Positions 1-10,842 of a DNA stretch of 60,356 bases are shown in pieces. The notes below the pieces were generated by a model. It had not been told where the DNA came from. It made no database searches and worked only from the letters and a program-made list of their open reading frames with translations. Position 1 is the stretch's first letter; the number at the start of each line of letters is the position of its first letter. The position numbers and the translations under genes were made by a program. The stretch comes from Marinomonas foliarum (lineage in GTDB: Bacteria; Pseudomonadota; Gammaproteobacteria; Pseudomonadales; Marinomonadaceae): assembly GCF_003337275.1 (NCBI RefSeq), contig NZ_QPJQ01000029.1:1-60356 (forward strand), written 5' to 3'.

Positions 1-61
1 GAAGTGTTTAGGGTTCAAGCAACCAGCCGTAGTGTTTAAAGAAATGTGCTTAGTTGCTTGA
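1..61 (+). CDS. IS30-family transposase, C-terminal end (partial)
   Basis: Frame 2 reads KCLGFKQPAVVFKEMCLVA and then TGA at 59-61. The KCLGFKQPAVVF stretch is the typical C-terminal tail of IS30-type DDE transposases, normally preceded by an RPR or similar motif. Only the final 19 codons are inside the window; the DDE catalytic domain is outside. The family assignment comes from recognising this tail, and the coding strand is opposite to the interrupted sensor gene. No start is visible. Confidence 0.7.
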   Translation, partial: KCLGFKQPAVVFKEMCLVA

Positions 62-99
62 AGTGAAAGTGTCGCACTTCGGACTTGAATTCAGGGGTC
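1..99 (+). mobile_element. Right end of an IS30-family insertion sequence (partial)
   Basis: The first ~99 bases read as the 3' end of an IS: the last 19 codons of a transposase (2-61) followed by a short non-coding end in which 71-99 looks like the terminal inverted repeat. The rest of the element lies left of the window, so the matching left repeat cannot be seen. On the other strand the reading frame of a membrane sensor runs into this sequence in the middle of a transmembrane segment, which marks the junction near 98-105. The exact last base of the element and any target duplication are not determined. The IS30 assignment rests on my memory of the C-terminal transposase motif. Confidence 0.7.
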
Positions 100-683
100 A
101 ACAATGCGATTAACGAGCCAAGCTCAATAAAAAGACCCAATGCATCCTTTCGCTGCTGCACTTTTTCAACAGAACGAGAAGCCAATGTTTTATGAACAAT
201 GCTCTCCGTCTCCTTTAGCATTTCATCACTTTTTATCAGGATGTCAGCGACTATCGTAGCGTTCCCTTCGTTAAAAAGGAGTCGCTCAATTTCCAGCATT
301 TTTTCTTGTAAAAAAAGCAAAAGGCTTTCATATTCAGGTAAACGCTTAAATAGCACATGAAGTTCGCCAGCCTCTAATACATGGATACGACTATAAAGTA
401 TGTCAAAACGTAATTTGGCTTCTTCAAGGCGCTCTTCAGTAAATTCATCTTCCAATAACTTCAATGTACTTTTAAGCTTCAGCGACTCTCTGTCTAGTTG
501 ATATGCCGCCCAAAGTGCATCTTCTTCGACCGCAGACATGATCACTTTTTGCCGATCAACCAACTCAAAGAAAATCATGACAGAGGCACCCATAAAAATG
601 CATGCTGCCATTACTAATAAAAGTATAGGTGAGGTTTTGTTAACCCCAAATCTGCGGAGCACAGTAGAAATATATCGATGCAT
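100..683 (-). pseudogene. Membrane sensor protein, N-terminal half, interrupted by IS
   Basis: The fragment starts at 683 with a hydrophobic anchor at about residues 17-40. A mostly helical extracytoplasmic domain (about 42-180) follows, rich in Glu, Leu and Arg. A second membrane helix begins (LGLFIELGSLIALL) and is cut about one third of the way through. The frame then continues into IS sequence and stops at 36-38, adding about 20 unrelated residues. This layout (TM, helical sensor domain, TM) is that of the input half of a histidine kinase or diguanylate cyclase, but no output domain is present, so the effector type is unknown. It lies 8 nt downstream of the secreted protein at 692-1204, probably in one transcript. 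As it stands the product would be a signalling-dead membrane stub. Confidence 0.65.
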
Positions 684-691
684 GCTGGTTT

Positions 692-1204
692 TTACTCAAT
701 ACGTATGGATTTGATTTGCCAAACAGACCGATTGTGAATTACTTCATTGTTTAAACTGGGGTAATCACTAAAAGGATAAAGGAGAAACAGCGGTCCTTTA
801 TTTCTTACCGACATAGGCACACCGTTCAGATCCATAGCTAAAATAACATTGTATTCCTCACCATCTTGACTCGGAACAACCGAGCTAAAATCATTCAACG
901 CAGTTACTGATAAGGCCCCATCCTGAGCTCCCACCGCAGCCATTAAAGAACGTAATAAAGGGCCTCGATATGAATCAACACCTTCACTCCAAGGGGTATC
1001 TGTTTTTAATTCGATTACATCTAAACTCATCAACATTTCACGATCGAACTCCGCCGTACTATCCGCAGTATTGGTGTTCTTTATACTGCCGCTGACAGTC
1101 AGAATAACTTTACCTGACGGCTTAGGTAATTCATGAGCTTGAATATTAGACAATGGAAGTGCGGTGGCTACAGAGATCAAGCCTAAGACAAAATACTGCT
1201 TCAT
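692..1204 (-). CDS. Secreted sulfite-oxidase-fold (oxidoreductase molybdopterin-binding-like) protein
   Basis: The 170-residue product has a Sec signal peptide (about 1-23, ending near IQA-HE). The body resembles the molybdopterin-binding fold of YedY/sulfite oxidase: a beta-rich start, a YRGPLLRSLM element, an LNDFSS..VP segment, and a C-terminal KGPLFLLYPF plus RSVWQIKSI motif. It contains no cysteine at all, so the usual Mo-coordinating Cys is missing, and it is shorter than true enzymes. A catalytic role is therefore doubtful; it may bind a ligand in the periplasm. It sits directly upstream of the broken membrane sensor, so I infer it was the periplasmic partner or input protein of that sensor. 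The start is set by the signal peptide. Confidence 0.6.
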   Translation of the reverse strand: MKQYFVLGLISVATALPLSNIQAHELPKPSGKVILTVSGSIKNTNTADSTAEFDREMLMSLDVIELKTDTPWSEGVDSYRGPLLRSLMAAVGAQDGALSVTALNDFSSVVPSQDGEEYNVILAMDLNGVPMSVRNKGPLFLLYPFSDYPSLNNEVIHNRSVWQIKSIRIE

Positions 1205-1337
1205 TCAGTACACCTATATAAATGAATATTTTCCAAGGAGTATAAAGAATAAATATGAGATTTCCGTCAACGCCTTACGAAACAACACACTTTCTACACC
1301 GACAAGAACAAAAGAAAAATAATGAAACACATTTATA

Positions 1338-1389
1338 TAAAAAAAACGCTTTGCGAAGCAGCTATCTTACGTAGCCACTCCGAAAGCGT
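1338..1389 (-). terminator. Rho-independent terminator of the aldo/keto reductase gene
   Basis: On the minus strand ACGCTTT (1389-1383) pairs with AAAGCGT (1352-1346). A smaller GGCTA/TAGC stem lies inside the loop, and a run of T follows (1345-1338). It lies about 60 nt after the reductase stop codon at 1452. Confidence 0.6.
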
Positions 1390-1451
1390 CGTTAGACAAG
1401 CGCCCAGCTAGAAAGCGTAAGCGATGATAGAAAAAGTGATAACAATAAAGG

Positions 1452-2351
1452 CTATGGAACCGGCTGGCCCTTTGAAGCAATCCAAACTCTAAACCAGTCA
1501 TCATCACTAAGGTGCGTTGACATAGCTTCTACCGCGACAGCTAAACGATCGATCTTACCAGACCCCATTACAGGACATATTCCTGACGGGTGCTTTAGTA
1601 TCCACGCCACAACAATCTGATCTACGGTGCAGTTTTTTTCTTGAGCTAATTCATTCAACACAGCCTGTACGCGCTTAGCTTTCTCACTGGTTCCAGAAAA
1701 CAACTCGCCACCAGCAAAAGGCGACCATGCCATTGGTGTTACAGCATGCTGCTGCAAGTGATCTAATGTACCATCTTCAAAATGCTGCAACGCAAGTGGT
1801 GACAATTCCACCTGATTGATGATCAAAGGCGCATCAAGGCGAGACTGCAACAAATCAAATTGACGAGTAGTAAAATTGGACACGCCAAAGTGCTTAACTT
1901 TACCGAGTGTAAATAACAAATCAAACGCCTGTGCGACCTCATCCGCATCCATCAAAGGACTCGGTCGGTGCAACAACAAAGTATCGATGTATTCACACTG
2001 CAAATTTGCCAAAGATTGATCGACACTTGCCAATATGTGTTCAGCGCGATAATCATATCGATGAACCTGAATATCAGGACGATTGTCAGACGGCAACAAA
2101 ATCCCACACTTAGTGATGACTTCCATCTTATCTCGCAAAGCGGGTTTAAGCTTTAGTGCCTCGCCAAACAAAGCTTCACACTGATAACCACCATAAATAT
2201 CCGCATGATCAAACGTCGTCACGCCAAGGTCTAAACATGCCTCAATAAAACCTAGTGTTTCTGAGGACGTCATATTCCACTCTTCTAGTCGCCAAAAACC
2301 TTGTGCGATACGTGACCCGTCAAAACCAAGGGGGTGATATTGGTGTCTCAT
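1452..2351 (-). CDS. ydhF: Aldo/keto reductase, YdhF type
   Basis: This is a cytosolic NADPH-dependent oxidoreductase of the AKR superfamily; its natural substrate is not known. The start at 2351 (MRHQYHPLG) is preferred over an upstream ATG because GAGGAAA lies 5-6 nt before it and the length (299 residues) then matches E. coli YdhF. The catalytic tetrad is visible: Asp and Tyr in DHADIYGGY, Lys in ITKCG, and His in LLLHRPSP. The NADPH site shows GSGKI near the C-terminus. VTTFDHADIYGGYQCEALFG is nearly identical to the E. coli protein. It is transcribed alone, with a terminator at 1338-1389, and is divergent from aroA. Confidence 0.88.
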   Translation of the reverse strand: MRHQYHPLGFDGSRIAQGFWRLEEWNMTSSETLGFIEACLDLGVTTFDHADIYGGYQCEALFGEALKLKPALRDKMEVITKCGILLPSDNRPDIQVHRYDYRAEHILASVDQSLANLQCEYIDTLLLHRPSPLMDADEVAQAFDLLFTLGKVKHFGVSNFTTRQFDLLQSRLDAPLIINQVELSPLALQHFEDGTLDHLQQHAVTPMAWSPFAGGELFSGTSEKAKRVQAVLNELAQEKNCTVDQIVVAWILKHPSGICPVMGSGKIDRLAVAVEAMSTHLSDDDWFRVWIASKGQPVP

Positions 2352-2440
2352 GGATATTTTCCTCAACGTCATTATTTTATTTATCAGCATTCTAAAGAGA
2401 CTTTGCTATAAAAAACAGCAAACTGAGTGAATCGGCACAA

Positions 2441-2469
2441 CTGACAGGAAACATCATCGAAGGTATACT
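2441..2469 (+). promoter_or_regulatory. Sigma-70 promoter for aroA
   Basis: CTGACA (2441-2446) and TATACT (2464-2469) are each five of six matches to consensus and are separated by 17 bp. Transcription would begin near 2476, giving aroA an untranslated leader of about 170 nt. The leader contains no obvious riboswitch and no translated leader peptide that I can support. Confidence 0.6.
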
Positions 2470-2644
2470 ATGCAACATTCAAGACTGACCTCTGCTGAAA
2501 GAGCGACGCGACCACCTTTATTACGGACAAATTATCACGAGTTAATTGCGGGCAATATCGGACACTTATAATTTACACGCAGCGACACATCAGTAAGCAC
2601 AAGAGCGAAACAATAAACACAACACTACTGTGATGGACTTAATA

Positions 2645-3922
2645 ATGAATTCAATTACGCTAGGCCCTCTTTCCAAAGCAAATGGAGAGATTCAGATCCC
2701 AGGTTCCAAAAGCCTTTCAAACCGCATTTTATTGCTAGCAACGCTAGCAAAAGGCACCACGAAAATCACCAACCTACTAGACAGCGACGACATTCGCCGC
2801 ATGCTAGAAAGCCTAACTAAATTAGGCGTCAACTATTCTCTAGAAAACAACGGCACAACCTGTGTACTAGAAGGCCTTGCTGGGCCGATTCAAGCTGATT
2901 TCGGAGACCTATTTCTGGGTAACGCCGGCACAGCTATGCGCCCTTTAGCCGCGGCACTTTGTCTAGGCAAAGGCGAGTTCTACCTACATGGTGAACCACG
3001 TATGCATGAACGCCCAATTGGTGACCTAGTTGATGCCTTAACAGCTCTCGGTGTTGATATCGCTTACGAAGGCGAGAAGAACTATCCGCCTTTACGAATT
3101 AAAGCGAACGGCCTATCTGGCGGTGAAGTTTCTATTAAAGGAAACATCTCAAGCCAATTCCTAACCGCTATTCTAATGAGCGCGCCATTGGCGAAAGGTG
3201 ACTTAACCATCAAAGTAGATGGTGAACTAGTTTCCAAGCCATACATAGATATCACCCTGCATGCCATGAAGCAATTTGGTGTCGACGTTGAAAACCAAAA
3301 CTACCAAGCATTTGTGGTAAAAGGTCAACAAACCTACCAAAGCCCTGGTGAAATAATGGTAGAAGGTGACGCCTCTTCTGCGTCTTACTTCCTAGCCGCA
3401 GCAGCTATTGCTGGTGGAAAAATCAAAGTTCATGGCGTTGGCACTGACAGTGTACAAGGCGATGTAAAATTTGCGGAAGTACTCGAAAAAATGGGCGCTA
3501 AGATCACTTATGGCCCAACTTGGATTGCCGCAGAACATAACGAACTTAATGGCATTGATCTAGACATGAACCACATCCCAGATGCAGCCATGACTATAGC
3601 GACTACTGCCCTTTTTGCAAAAGGTACAACGACGATTCGCAACATTTACAATTGGCGTGTAAAAGAAACAGACCGTTTGTACGCCATGGCAACGGAGTTG
3701 AAAAAGCTCGGTGCTGATGTAATTGAAGGCGAAGACTTCATTACCGTCACGCCCATTGAGAAACTACAACATGCCGCCATCGATACTTATAACGATCATC
3801 GCATCGCTATGTGTTTCTCGCTGGTTGCTTTTTCAGATACACCTGTAACTATCAACGATCCGGGCTGCACATCAAAAACCTTCCCAACCTATTTCGAACT
3901 GTTCAACACAGTTGCAAGCTAA
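2645..3922 (+). CDS. aroA: 3-phosphoshikimate 1-carboxyvinyltransferase (EPSP synthase)
   Basis: This enzyme transfers the enolpyruvyl group of PEP to shikimate-3-phosphate, the sixth step of the shikimate pathway. The start [14 protein letters not shown] at 2645 aligns with the E. coli start; an earlier GTG at 2630 would add five residues. Visible motifs are GSKS (Lys 22), [51 protein letters not shown] and [10 protein letters not shown]. The protein is the class I enteric type, about 425 residues, and very similar to the E. coli sequence throughout. It stands alone between its own promoter and terminator. In many pseudomonads and relatives AroA is fused behind prephenate dehydrogenase, so a stand-alone enteric-like copy may be of transferred origin; that is inference. 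Confidence 0.95.
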   Translation: MNSITLGPLSKANGEIQIPGSKSLSNRILLLATLAKGTTKITNLLDSDDIRRMLESLTKLGVNYSLENNGTTCVLEGLAGPIQADFGDLFLGNAGTAMRPLAAALCLGKGEFYLHGEPRMHERPIGDLVDALTALGVDIAYEGEKNYPPLRIKANGLSGGEVSIKGNISSQFLTAILMSAPLAKGDLTIKVDGELVSKPYIDITLHAMKQFGVDVENQNYQAFVVKGQQTYQSPGEIMVEGDASSASYFLAAAAIAGGKIKVHGVGTDSVQGDVKFAEVLEKMGAKITYGPTWIAAEHNELNGIDLDMNHIPDAAMTIATTALFAKGTTTIRNIYNWRVKETDRLYAMATELKKLGADVIEGEDFITVTPIEKLQHAAIDTYNDHRIAMCFSLVAFSDTPVTINDPGCTSKTFPTYFELFNTVAS

Positions 3923-3974
3923 GTTTTTAAAGGACGCAAGCCTTCTTTAAACCTACTTCTTCGAACAAAAATAG

Positions 3975-4011
3975 TAAAAGCCAAATCCCTATCAGAGATT
4001 TGGCTTTTTTT
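3975..4011 (+). terminator. Rho-independent terminator of aroA
   Basis: AGCCAAATC (3979-3987) pairs with GATTTGGCT (3997-4005) around a 9-nt loop. A T run follows to 4011, and A/T flanks extend the stem. Confidence 0.85.
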
Positions 4012-4012
4012 G

Positions 4013-4043
4013 AAAAAAAAGCCCCAGCATGAACGGCTGGGGC
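4013..4043 (-). terminator. Rho-independent terminator of the Spy/CpxP-like gene
   Basis: GCCCCAGC (4021-4028) and GCTGGGGC (4036-4043) form an 8-bp GC-rich stem with a 7-nt loop. On the minus strand it is followed by a run of T (4020-4013). It lies about 40 nt after the stop codon of the gene at 4082-4564 and back-to-back with the aroA terminator. Confidence 0.85.
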
Positions 4044-4081
4044 AAGGCTCTCAATACAAAGGGAAATGTATTAATGAAATA

Positions 4082-4564
4082 TTACGATTGTGGCTGTACT
4101 GGAGTTTCCAGCTTTTCAATTTGCTGAGGCGTCAACAACTCATAAAGGCCTGCACGGTTCTTTGCATAAGCCACGGTCAGATCTTCTGTTAGCTCACCAC
4201 TTTTTTCTGCAAGATCATCCACCTTATCCATGTAGCCTTTAGAGCCTGGTGATAAACTACTTATCTCCATTTGAGTCGTTTGTAACTGCTCTTGAATTTT
4301 ACGAATTGCCTTACCGTCTTTTTCAAAAAGGTCAGACACTTTGGTTTGAGTTTTTTCATCCAAACCTAGCTGTTGCGCGATGCGACTTGCCAGTTGTTCA
4401 TGGCTTGGTGCAGTATTGATTGGAGCGCTTTGCACCGCTTCACCTTTAGACATATCGCCCTGAGGCGTTTTAGTTTCTGCAAATGCACTGACGGCTACGC
4501 CAGTAATAATCGCGGCACTTAAACCAATCGCACCCATCATTCCTGCTTTTTTACGATTAAACAT
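4082..4564 (-). CDS. Spy/CpxP-family periplasmic protein
   Basis: The 160-residue protein starts with a signal peptide (about 1-29, cleavage near AFA-ET). After a linker, a helical domain (about 55-150) follows. It carries the family's C-terminal LTPQQ-type motif (LLTPQQIEKLE) and long charged helices. Members of this family act as periplasmic chaperones or as inhibitors of the Cpx sensor kinase; which role applies here cannot be told from sequence. No cpxA or cpxR lies nearby. AGGAG about 7 nt upstream supports the start. It is monocistronic, between its own terminator and a 208-bp upstream gap. Confidence 0.75.
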   Translation of the reverse strand: MFNRKKAGMMGAIGLSAAIITGVAVSAFAETKTPQGDMSKGEAVQSAPINTAPSHEQLASRIAQQLGLDEKTQTKVSDLFEKDGKAIRKIQEQLQTTQMEISSLSPGSKGYMDKVDDLAEKSGELTEDLTVAYAKNRAGLYELLTPQQIEKLETPVQPQS

Positions 4565-4772
4565 AGTTAGCTCCTTACGCTCTGTTTCCTGTTTGAATGA
4601 AATCCATTATGTCGATTTATCTGTCAAACAGTGCCAAAGAGAGTGAATCGAGATGCACAACTTGTCATGAGAACGTAAAGGAAAGTGCGCATTCACCGTT
4701 TTTTCCTAATAAGCGAGCAAACCTGAACATATTCTTAGAAGTGCGAATGATTGGCTTTACGATCATCCACAT

Positions 4773-5945
4773 TTAAATGTAAGAAAGCGCTGGATCCCAA
4801 TCTTTCCAGACCACTTCGCGCCCCTGTTGACGAATCATCTCCATGATTTCTGCAACTGGCCTTTCGTCACTGATCTCAAATTGCTCTAAGGCTTCCAGAG
4901 AATCATCCGCGTATCCACCCGGTTGGGTTTTCGACTCCGCACTCATGGTGGTAAAGCCCATACGCACCGCATGATGGCGGAATTCAGGGGACTCACGAGT
5001 AGACAAGCTCATTTCCAAATCTCGATCAAACAAGCGCCACGCAGCAATAAGCTGAACTAATTGACGATCTGAAATGACTGATTTGGGAACGATCCCACCC
5101 TCACAAGGACGAATACGCGGGAACGCCACACTAAAACGACTGCGCCAATAACGCTTTTGCAAATGCCGTAAATGATGTGCCATCATCACAGAGTCAGTAC
5201 GCCAATCCTCCAAGCCAAGTAACACACCCAAGCCAATTTTATGGATACTTGCTTGCCCGATTCGATCCGGCGCGTCTAGTCGATAGTTGAAGTTGGATTT
5301 GTTGCCGCGTAAATGATGCTCAAGATAGGTTTTTCGTCGATAAGTTTCTTGATAAACCAGCACACCATCTAAGCCAATACCTTGTAGCTGTTTGTATTCG
5401 TTTGCATCTAATGGCTGAACTTCCATGGAGAGCTGACTAAAATGCGGCTTGATAAGCGGAATCATGCGCTCAAAGTAAGGCATAGAGACTTTATTGGTTT
5501 CTCCTGTCACCAGGAGAATATGATCAAAGCCTTTGCCTTTAATCGCTTCGATTTCCTTTCCTAGCTGGGTTTGATTTAAAGTGAGACGCTTAATCGCGTT
5601 GCTCATAGAAAAACCACAATAGGTACATTCGTTCGCGCAGGTGTTAGACAAATACAAAGGCGCAAACAAACTCACCGTTTTACCAAAGCGTTGCAAAGTA
5701 AGCTGCTCGCTTTTCGCCACCATTTCCAGCAAATACGGCTCTGCGGCAGGAGAAATCAAGGCTGCAAAATCATCCACATCCAACTTGCTTTTGCTCAAGG
5801 CTCGCAACACATCTTGCTCAGTTTTTTCTTGATGCGACCGTGTCACTTCCTGCCAATCGGCATTTTCAACAAACTCGCTGAATTGACCTTTCGTAGCAGG
5901 ACTTTGTTCTAGCATGCGAATTTTTTGACTGGCTCCTTCTATCAT
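4773..5945 (-). CDS. thiH: 2-iminoacetate synthase (tyrosine lyase), thiazole branch of thiamin synthesis
   Basis: This radical-SAM enzyme cleaves tyrosine to dehydroglycine (2-iminoacetate) and p-cresol for thiazole formation. The CxxxCxxC cluster motif is present as C103, C107 and C110 ([11 protein letters not shown]). Later motifs match ThiH: the [12 protein letters not shown] region, [25 protein letters not shown] [10 protein letters not shown], and STRESPEFR. At 390 residues it has normal length. Its ATG overlaps the thiG stop by 4 nt, so translation is coupled. Use of ThiH rather than ThiO for the glycine imine fits an enterobacterial-style pathway. It is the last gene of the TPP-riboswitch operon. 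No clear terminator was seen after it. Confidence 0.95.
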   Translation of the reverse strand: MIEGASQKIRMLEQSPATKGQFSEFVENADWQEVTRSHQEKTEQDVLRALSKSKLDVDDFAALISPAAEPYLLEMVAKSEQLTLQRFGKTVSLFAPLYLSNTCANECTYCGFSMSNAIKRLTLNQTQLGKEIEAIKGKGFDHILLVTGETNKVSMPYFERMIPLIKPHFSQLSMEVQPLDANEYKQLQGIGLDGVLVYQETYRRKTYLEHHLRGNKSNFNYRLDAPDRIGQASIHKIGLGVLLGLEDWRTDSVMMAHHLRHLQKRYWRSRFSVAFPRIRPCEGGIVPKSVISDRQLVQLIAAWRLFDRDLEMSLSTRESPEFRHHAVRMGFTTMSAESKTQPGGYADDSLEALEQFEISDERPVAEIMEMIRQQGREVVWKDWDPALSYI

Positions 5946-6718
5946 GACAGAGCCCCAATGAAATCCGTCAAAGGGCTGGTGGCATTCGCTTGCAAGCGTT
6001 TTTCCCCCAAACCCGATTCATAAGCCATACGCCCTGCCTCCACAGCAAGTTTAAAGGCCTTGCCCATTTGAGCCGGTTGCTTAGCGACGGCCATGGCCGT
6101 ATTTACCAATACCGCATCCGCACCAATCTCCATCGCTAAAGCAGCATCAGATGGCGCACCAATCCCTGCATCCACAATCACAGGCACCCTACTTTGCTCA
6201 ATAATAATTTCCAGAAAAGGACGACTCGCCAACCCCATATTCGAGCCAATAGGCGACCCCAGCGGCATAACACATTGACAGCCCACTTCTTCCAATCGCT
6301 TACAAAGCACGGGGTCGGCATGAACATAAGGCATCACCACAAAGCCTTTTTTGATCAACTCTTCAGCGGCCAATAGGGTTTCCATACCATCTGGCATCAA
6401 ATAACGCGGATCAGGATGAATCTCCAACTTCACCCAATTGGTTTCTAATGCCTCACGAGCAAGTTCAGCGGCAAATACCGCTTCTTTCGCGGTGCGCGCA
6501 CCAGACGTATTAGGCAATAATTTCATCCCCTGTTGCAGCAAAGGCTGAAGAATATTGTCCGTCTGATTTTTTAAATCCATACGACGTAACGATAACGTGA
6601 CTAACTCACTCTCACTAGCGTTTAAAGAATCCATCATGGCATCGGCACTGGCGTACTTGCCAGTTCCGGTAAAAAGCCGAGAATGAAATTCGTGTCCAGC
6701 AATAAATAAAGACGACAT
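5942..6718 (-). CDS. thiG: Thiazole synthase
   Basis: ThiG forms the thiazole phosphate ring from deoxyxylulose-5-phosphate, dehydroglycine and ThiS thiocarboxylate. The start is [22 protein letters not shown] at 6718; a longer frame begins inside thiS and is unlikely. Motifs seen are [24 protein letters not shown] with the Schiff-base lysine, [29 protein letters not shown], and VLVNTA. The length is about 258 residues, normal for the family. It begins 1 nt after the thiS stop and overlaps thiH by 4 nt. Confidence 0.95.
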   Translation of the reverse strand: MSSLFIAGHEFHSRLFTGTGKYASADAMMDSLNASESELVTLSLRRMDLKNQTDNILQPLLQQGMKLLPNTSGARTAKEAVFAAELAREALETNWVKLEIHPDPRYLMPDGMETLLAAEELIKKGFVVMPYVHADPVLCKRLEEVGCQCVMPLGSPIGSNMGLASRPFLEIIIEQSRVPVIVDAGIGAPSDAALAMEIGADAVLVNTAMAVAKQPAQMGKAFKLAVEAGRMAYESGLGEKRLQANATSPLTDFIGALS

Positions 6719-6719
6719 A

Positions 6720-6917
6720 TTAGCCTCCTGCAATCGATTCAAAAATAAATACCTGACTCTGCTCATTCAGCTCCGTACTAGACCACAAGCTTTTTGGCAC
6801 CACTTGCTGGTTAATCGCAATGGCAATACCCTGCTCGCTTTTGCCTAATTGAGTAAGCAAATCTTGGAGCGTCTCTCCAACAAACTCATGAGACGCATCG
6901 TTCAACATAATCTTCAT
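6720..6917 (-). CDS. thiS: Sulfur carrier protein ThiS
   Basis: This 65-residue ubiquitin-like carrier ends in the essential Gly-Gly (FESIAGG), which is adenylated and converted to a thiocarboxylate before donating sulfur to ThiG. Its start overlaps the thiDE stop by 4 nt. The adenylating enzyme ThiF, often next to thiS, is not in this operon, so activation must come from a distant ThiF or the related MoeB; that is inference. Confidence 0.93.
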   Translation of the reverse strand: MKIMLNDASHEFVGETLQDLLTQLGKSEQGIAIAINQQVVPKSLWSSTELNEQSQVFIFESIAGG

Positions 6918-8449
6918 TGCTCGCCTCCTTTATTTCTTTGAGTGTTCGAGTGCTGTTCAAACGACCTAATGAGTAATTGTGTCGCTGCTTCTGGATCAAT
7001 CGCTTTAGTGATGGCTGTCACCAAGGCAACACTATCGACGCCCGTATGCGTAACGCTCGGCAATCGTTCGGCATTGATACCACCAATGGCCACAGTCGGA
7101 AACGCGCCTTTTAATAAAGTTGCGTAATGGACCAGTCGACTTAAGCCTTGTGGCTGAGATGGCATATCTTTGGTTTGTGTTGGAAAAATATGGCCCAAAG
7201 CAATGTAGCTTGGTTGGATAGATTGAGCTCGAGCAATTTCATAGTAGCCATGGGTACTGATGCCGAGTCGCAGCCCTGCAGCTTGGATTTTCGCTAAATC
7301 CGCCACCTCCAAATCTTCCTGACCGAGATGAATGCCATAAGCGCCAAAAGCGATGGCCTGCTGCCAATAGTCATTAATAAAGACTTGCGCGTCGTACTCT
7401 TTACCCAAGGCAATCGCCTGTTGGATTTTACTTTCTAGATCTGCGTCGTCAGGGTCTTTGATGCGCAACTGAGCGATTTTCACGCCTTGCTTTAACACTC
7501 GTTCCAACCAATCCACAGAATCAACAACGGGATACAAGCCCATTTTTTTGAGGTCCATCTTGGCAAAAGGCCGTTTTGTTGGCGCCTTTGTGCTCATGTT
7601 TGGTGAAACAATCGCTGGAAGGTTTTCAATCTGAAGAGGCCAACCAGGTCGACCCAATGAACCAATTCCTTTGCCTATTTCCACGCCTGTTTTCAAGGCA
7701 CCAGTGATATAAGCTTGCGCCATAGTCATCGCATCCAAAAGATCGTAGCCATGAGCAATAAAGCTCGCTAATGCTGTCGACAAGGCGTTGCCTGTGCCAC
7801 GGGTGTTTTGTACAACCAGTCTTTCGCATGCGAAACCAATGATAGAATCCCGGTTCACTAGCCAGCCTGTTGCCTTCTCTGAATCTAATTGACCTGATTT
7901 CAGCAACCAAGCACACTTGGACGACGATAAATACGCAGCCAACTGACCTTGTATATCAACCACTGACTGCTGAGCTGATAAACCTGTCAGCCGTTCAAAC
8001 TCCATCAAATTGGGTGTAATGACATCCACATAAGGCAGCACTGATTCCAATAAAGACGCTGCGACTGAGTCTTGCTGCAATTGATCTCCCAACTCGCTGC
8101 TCGCCGCCATAACGGGATCAAAGACAACCAACACAGTAGGAAAGTCTGCTTTAACACGCTTCAACCAAATCGAACAGGCTTTTACTATCTCAATGGATGG
8201 TAGCAAGCTCACTTTAATAGCATCTGGCGGTACATCATCGAGCAAGGTTTGCCACTGCTCATCGAACATGGACAAAGAAACAGCCTCGACGGAGCGCACT
8301 TCTTTGGGGTTTTGCGCTGTGATGCAAGTGACGATGGTTTGCACATGGCAACCTAAATCTTGCCCTGTACCCAAATCCGCTTGAAGTCCAACGTTGGCGG
8401 ACGAGTCCGACTCGCCCACGCACCAGACCACAGGAGGTTTTATAGACAT
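6914..8449 (-). CDS. thiDE: Fused ThiD-like kinase domain and thiamin-phosphate synthase (ThiE)
   Basis: The 511-residue fusion has an N-terminal ribokinase-fold domain of the HMP/HMP-P kinase type (about 5-265) and a C-terminal TIM-barrel ThiE domain (about 303-495). ThiE motifs are complete: [48 protein letters not shown], and VAIGGI. ThiE couples HMP-PP and thiazole-P to thiamin phosphate. The kinase half is unusual. The ThiD start motif GSDxSGGAGIQADLK reads [16 protein letters not shown], and the active-site motif NTxGTGC reads NTRGTGN, with Asn221 in place of the catalytic Cys. The kinase activity may therefore be altered or lost. A textbook ribosome site (GGAGG) precedes the start, 15 nt after thiC. 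Confidence 0.9.
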   Translation of the reverse strand: MSIKPPVVWCVGESDSSANVGLQADLGTGQDLGCHVQTIVTCITAQNPKEVRSVEAVSLSMFDEQWQTLLDDVPPDAIKVSLLPSIEIVKACSIWLKRVKADFPTVLVVFDPVMAASSELGDQLQQDSVAASLLESVLPYVDVITPNLMEFERLTGLSAQQSVVDIQGQLAAYLSSSKCAWLLKSGQLDSEKATGWLVNRDSIIGFACERLVVQNTRGTGNALSTALASFIAHGYDLLDAMTMAQAYITGALKTGVEIGKGIGSLGRPGWPLQIENLPAIVSPNMSTKAPTKRPFAKMDLKKMGLYPVVDSVDWLERVLKQGVKIAQLRIKDPDDADLESKIQQAIALGKEYDAQVFINDYWQQAIAFGAYGIHLGQEDLEVADLAKIQAAGLRLGISTHGYYEIARAQSIQPSYIALGHIFPTQTKDMPSQPQGLSRLVHYATLLKGAFPTVAIGGINAERLPSVTHTGVDSVALVTAITKAIDPEAATQLLIRSFEQHSNTQRNKGGEQ

Positions 8450-8464
8450 ATATCCTCCTTTCGC

Positions 8465-10582
<2,118 letters not shown>

Positions 10583-10678
10583 TTATTAGGAAAGGATGCT
10601 ATAGACATATGACCGCATCGATTCCATAAAAATCAGGAGTTCATTCGATGCAGAAAAGAAAAATAGAGACTTTCTTGT

Positions 10679-10766
10679 TTCCTACGCGGGTATTAGCCCG
10701 ATCAGGTTCTGCGGATCCCGCATTTAATTATGCGATCTCAGCCAAATGGCACTCCGACAAGTAGGG
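10679..10766 (-). ncRNA. TPP (THI-box) riboswitch
   Basis: On the minus strand the conserved THI elements appear in order: the P1 strand CCTAC (10765-10761), GGCTGAGA, an extra P3 hairpin, GAACCTGATCGGGCTAATACC, and GCGTAGG, which closes P1 (10681-10685). The core CTGAGA and ACCTGATC...TAATACC...GCGTAGG match the family very closely. It precedes thiC by about 200 nt and presumably represses the operon when TPP is plentiful. I see no clear terminator in the 10481-10678 leader, so control may act on translation start or through Rho; that part is unresolved. Confidence 0.95.
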
Positions 10767-10769
10767 CTG

Positions 10770-10797
10770 AGTATACCCAGTCTTATCGGAATGTAAA
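10770..10797 (-). promoter_or_regulatory. Sigma-70 promoter of the thiamin operon
   Basis: TTTACA (10797-10792) and TATACT (10775-10770) are each five of six matches, with a 16-bp spacer. Transcription would begin only a few bases before the riboswitch P1 helix. The promoter lies in the short gap after the rsmI stop. Confidence 0.65.
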
Positions 10798-10842
10798 CAC
10801 CCACATTTTCAGCAAGCGTTTGGGGAACCAATCAACGAAAAA

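Noticed and set aside
2470..2571. 33-codon frame MQHSRLTSAER... before aroA
   Set aside because: Its ATG starts right after the -10 box of a good promoter, so a transcript would begin inside it; no homology was recognised.
4740..4772. ACATTTAAATGT palindrome after thiH as a terminator
   Set aside because: AT-only short stem with no T tract; it cannot be supported as an intrinsic terminator.
7626..7916. 96-codon minus-strand frame inside thiDE
   Set aside because: Same strand, other frame; it is fully covered by conserved ThiD/ThiE coding sequence.
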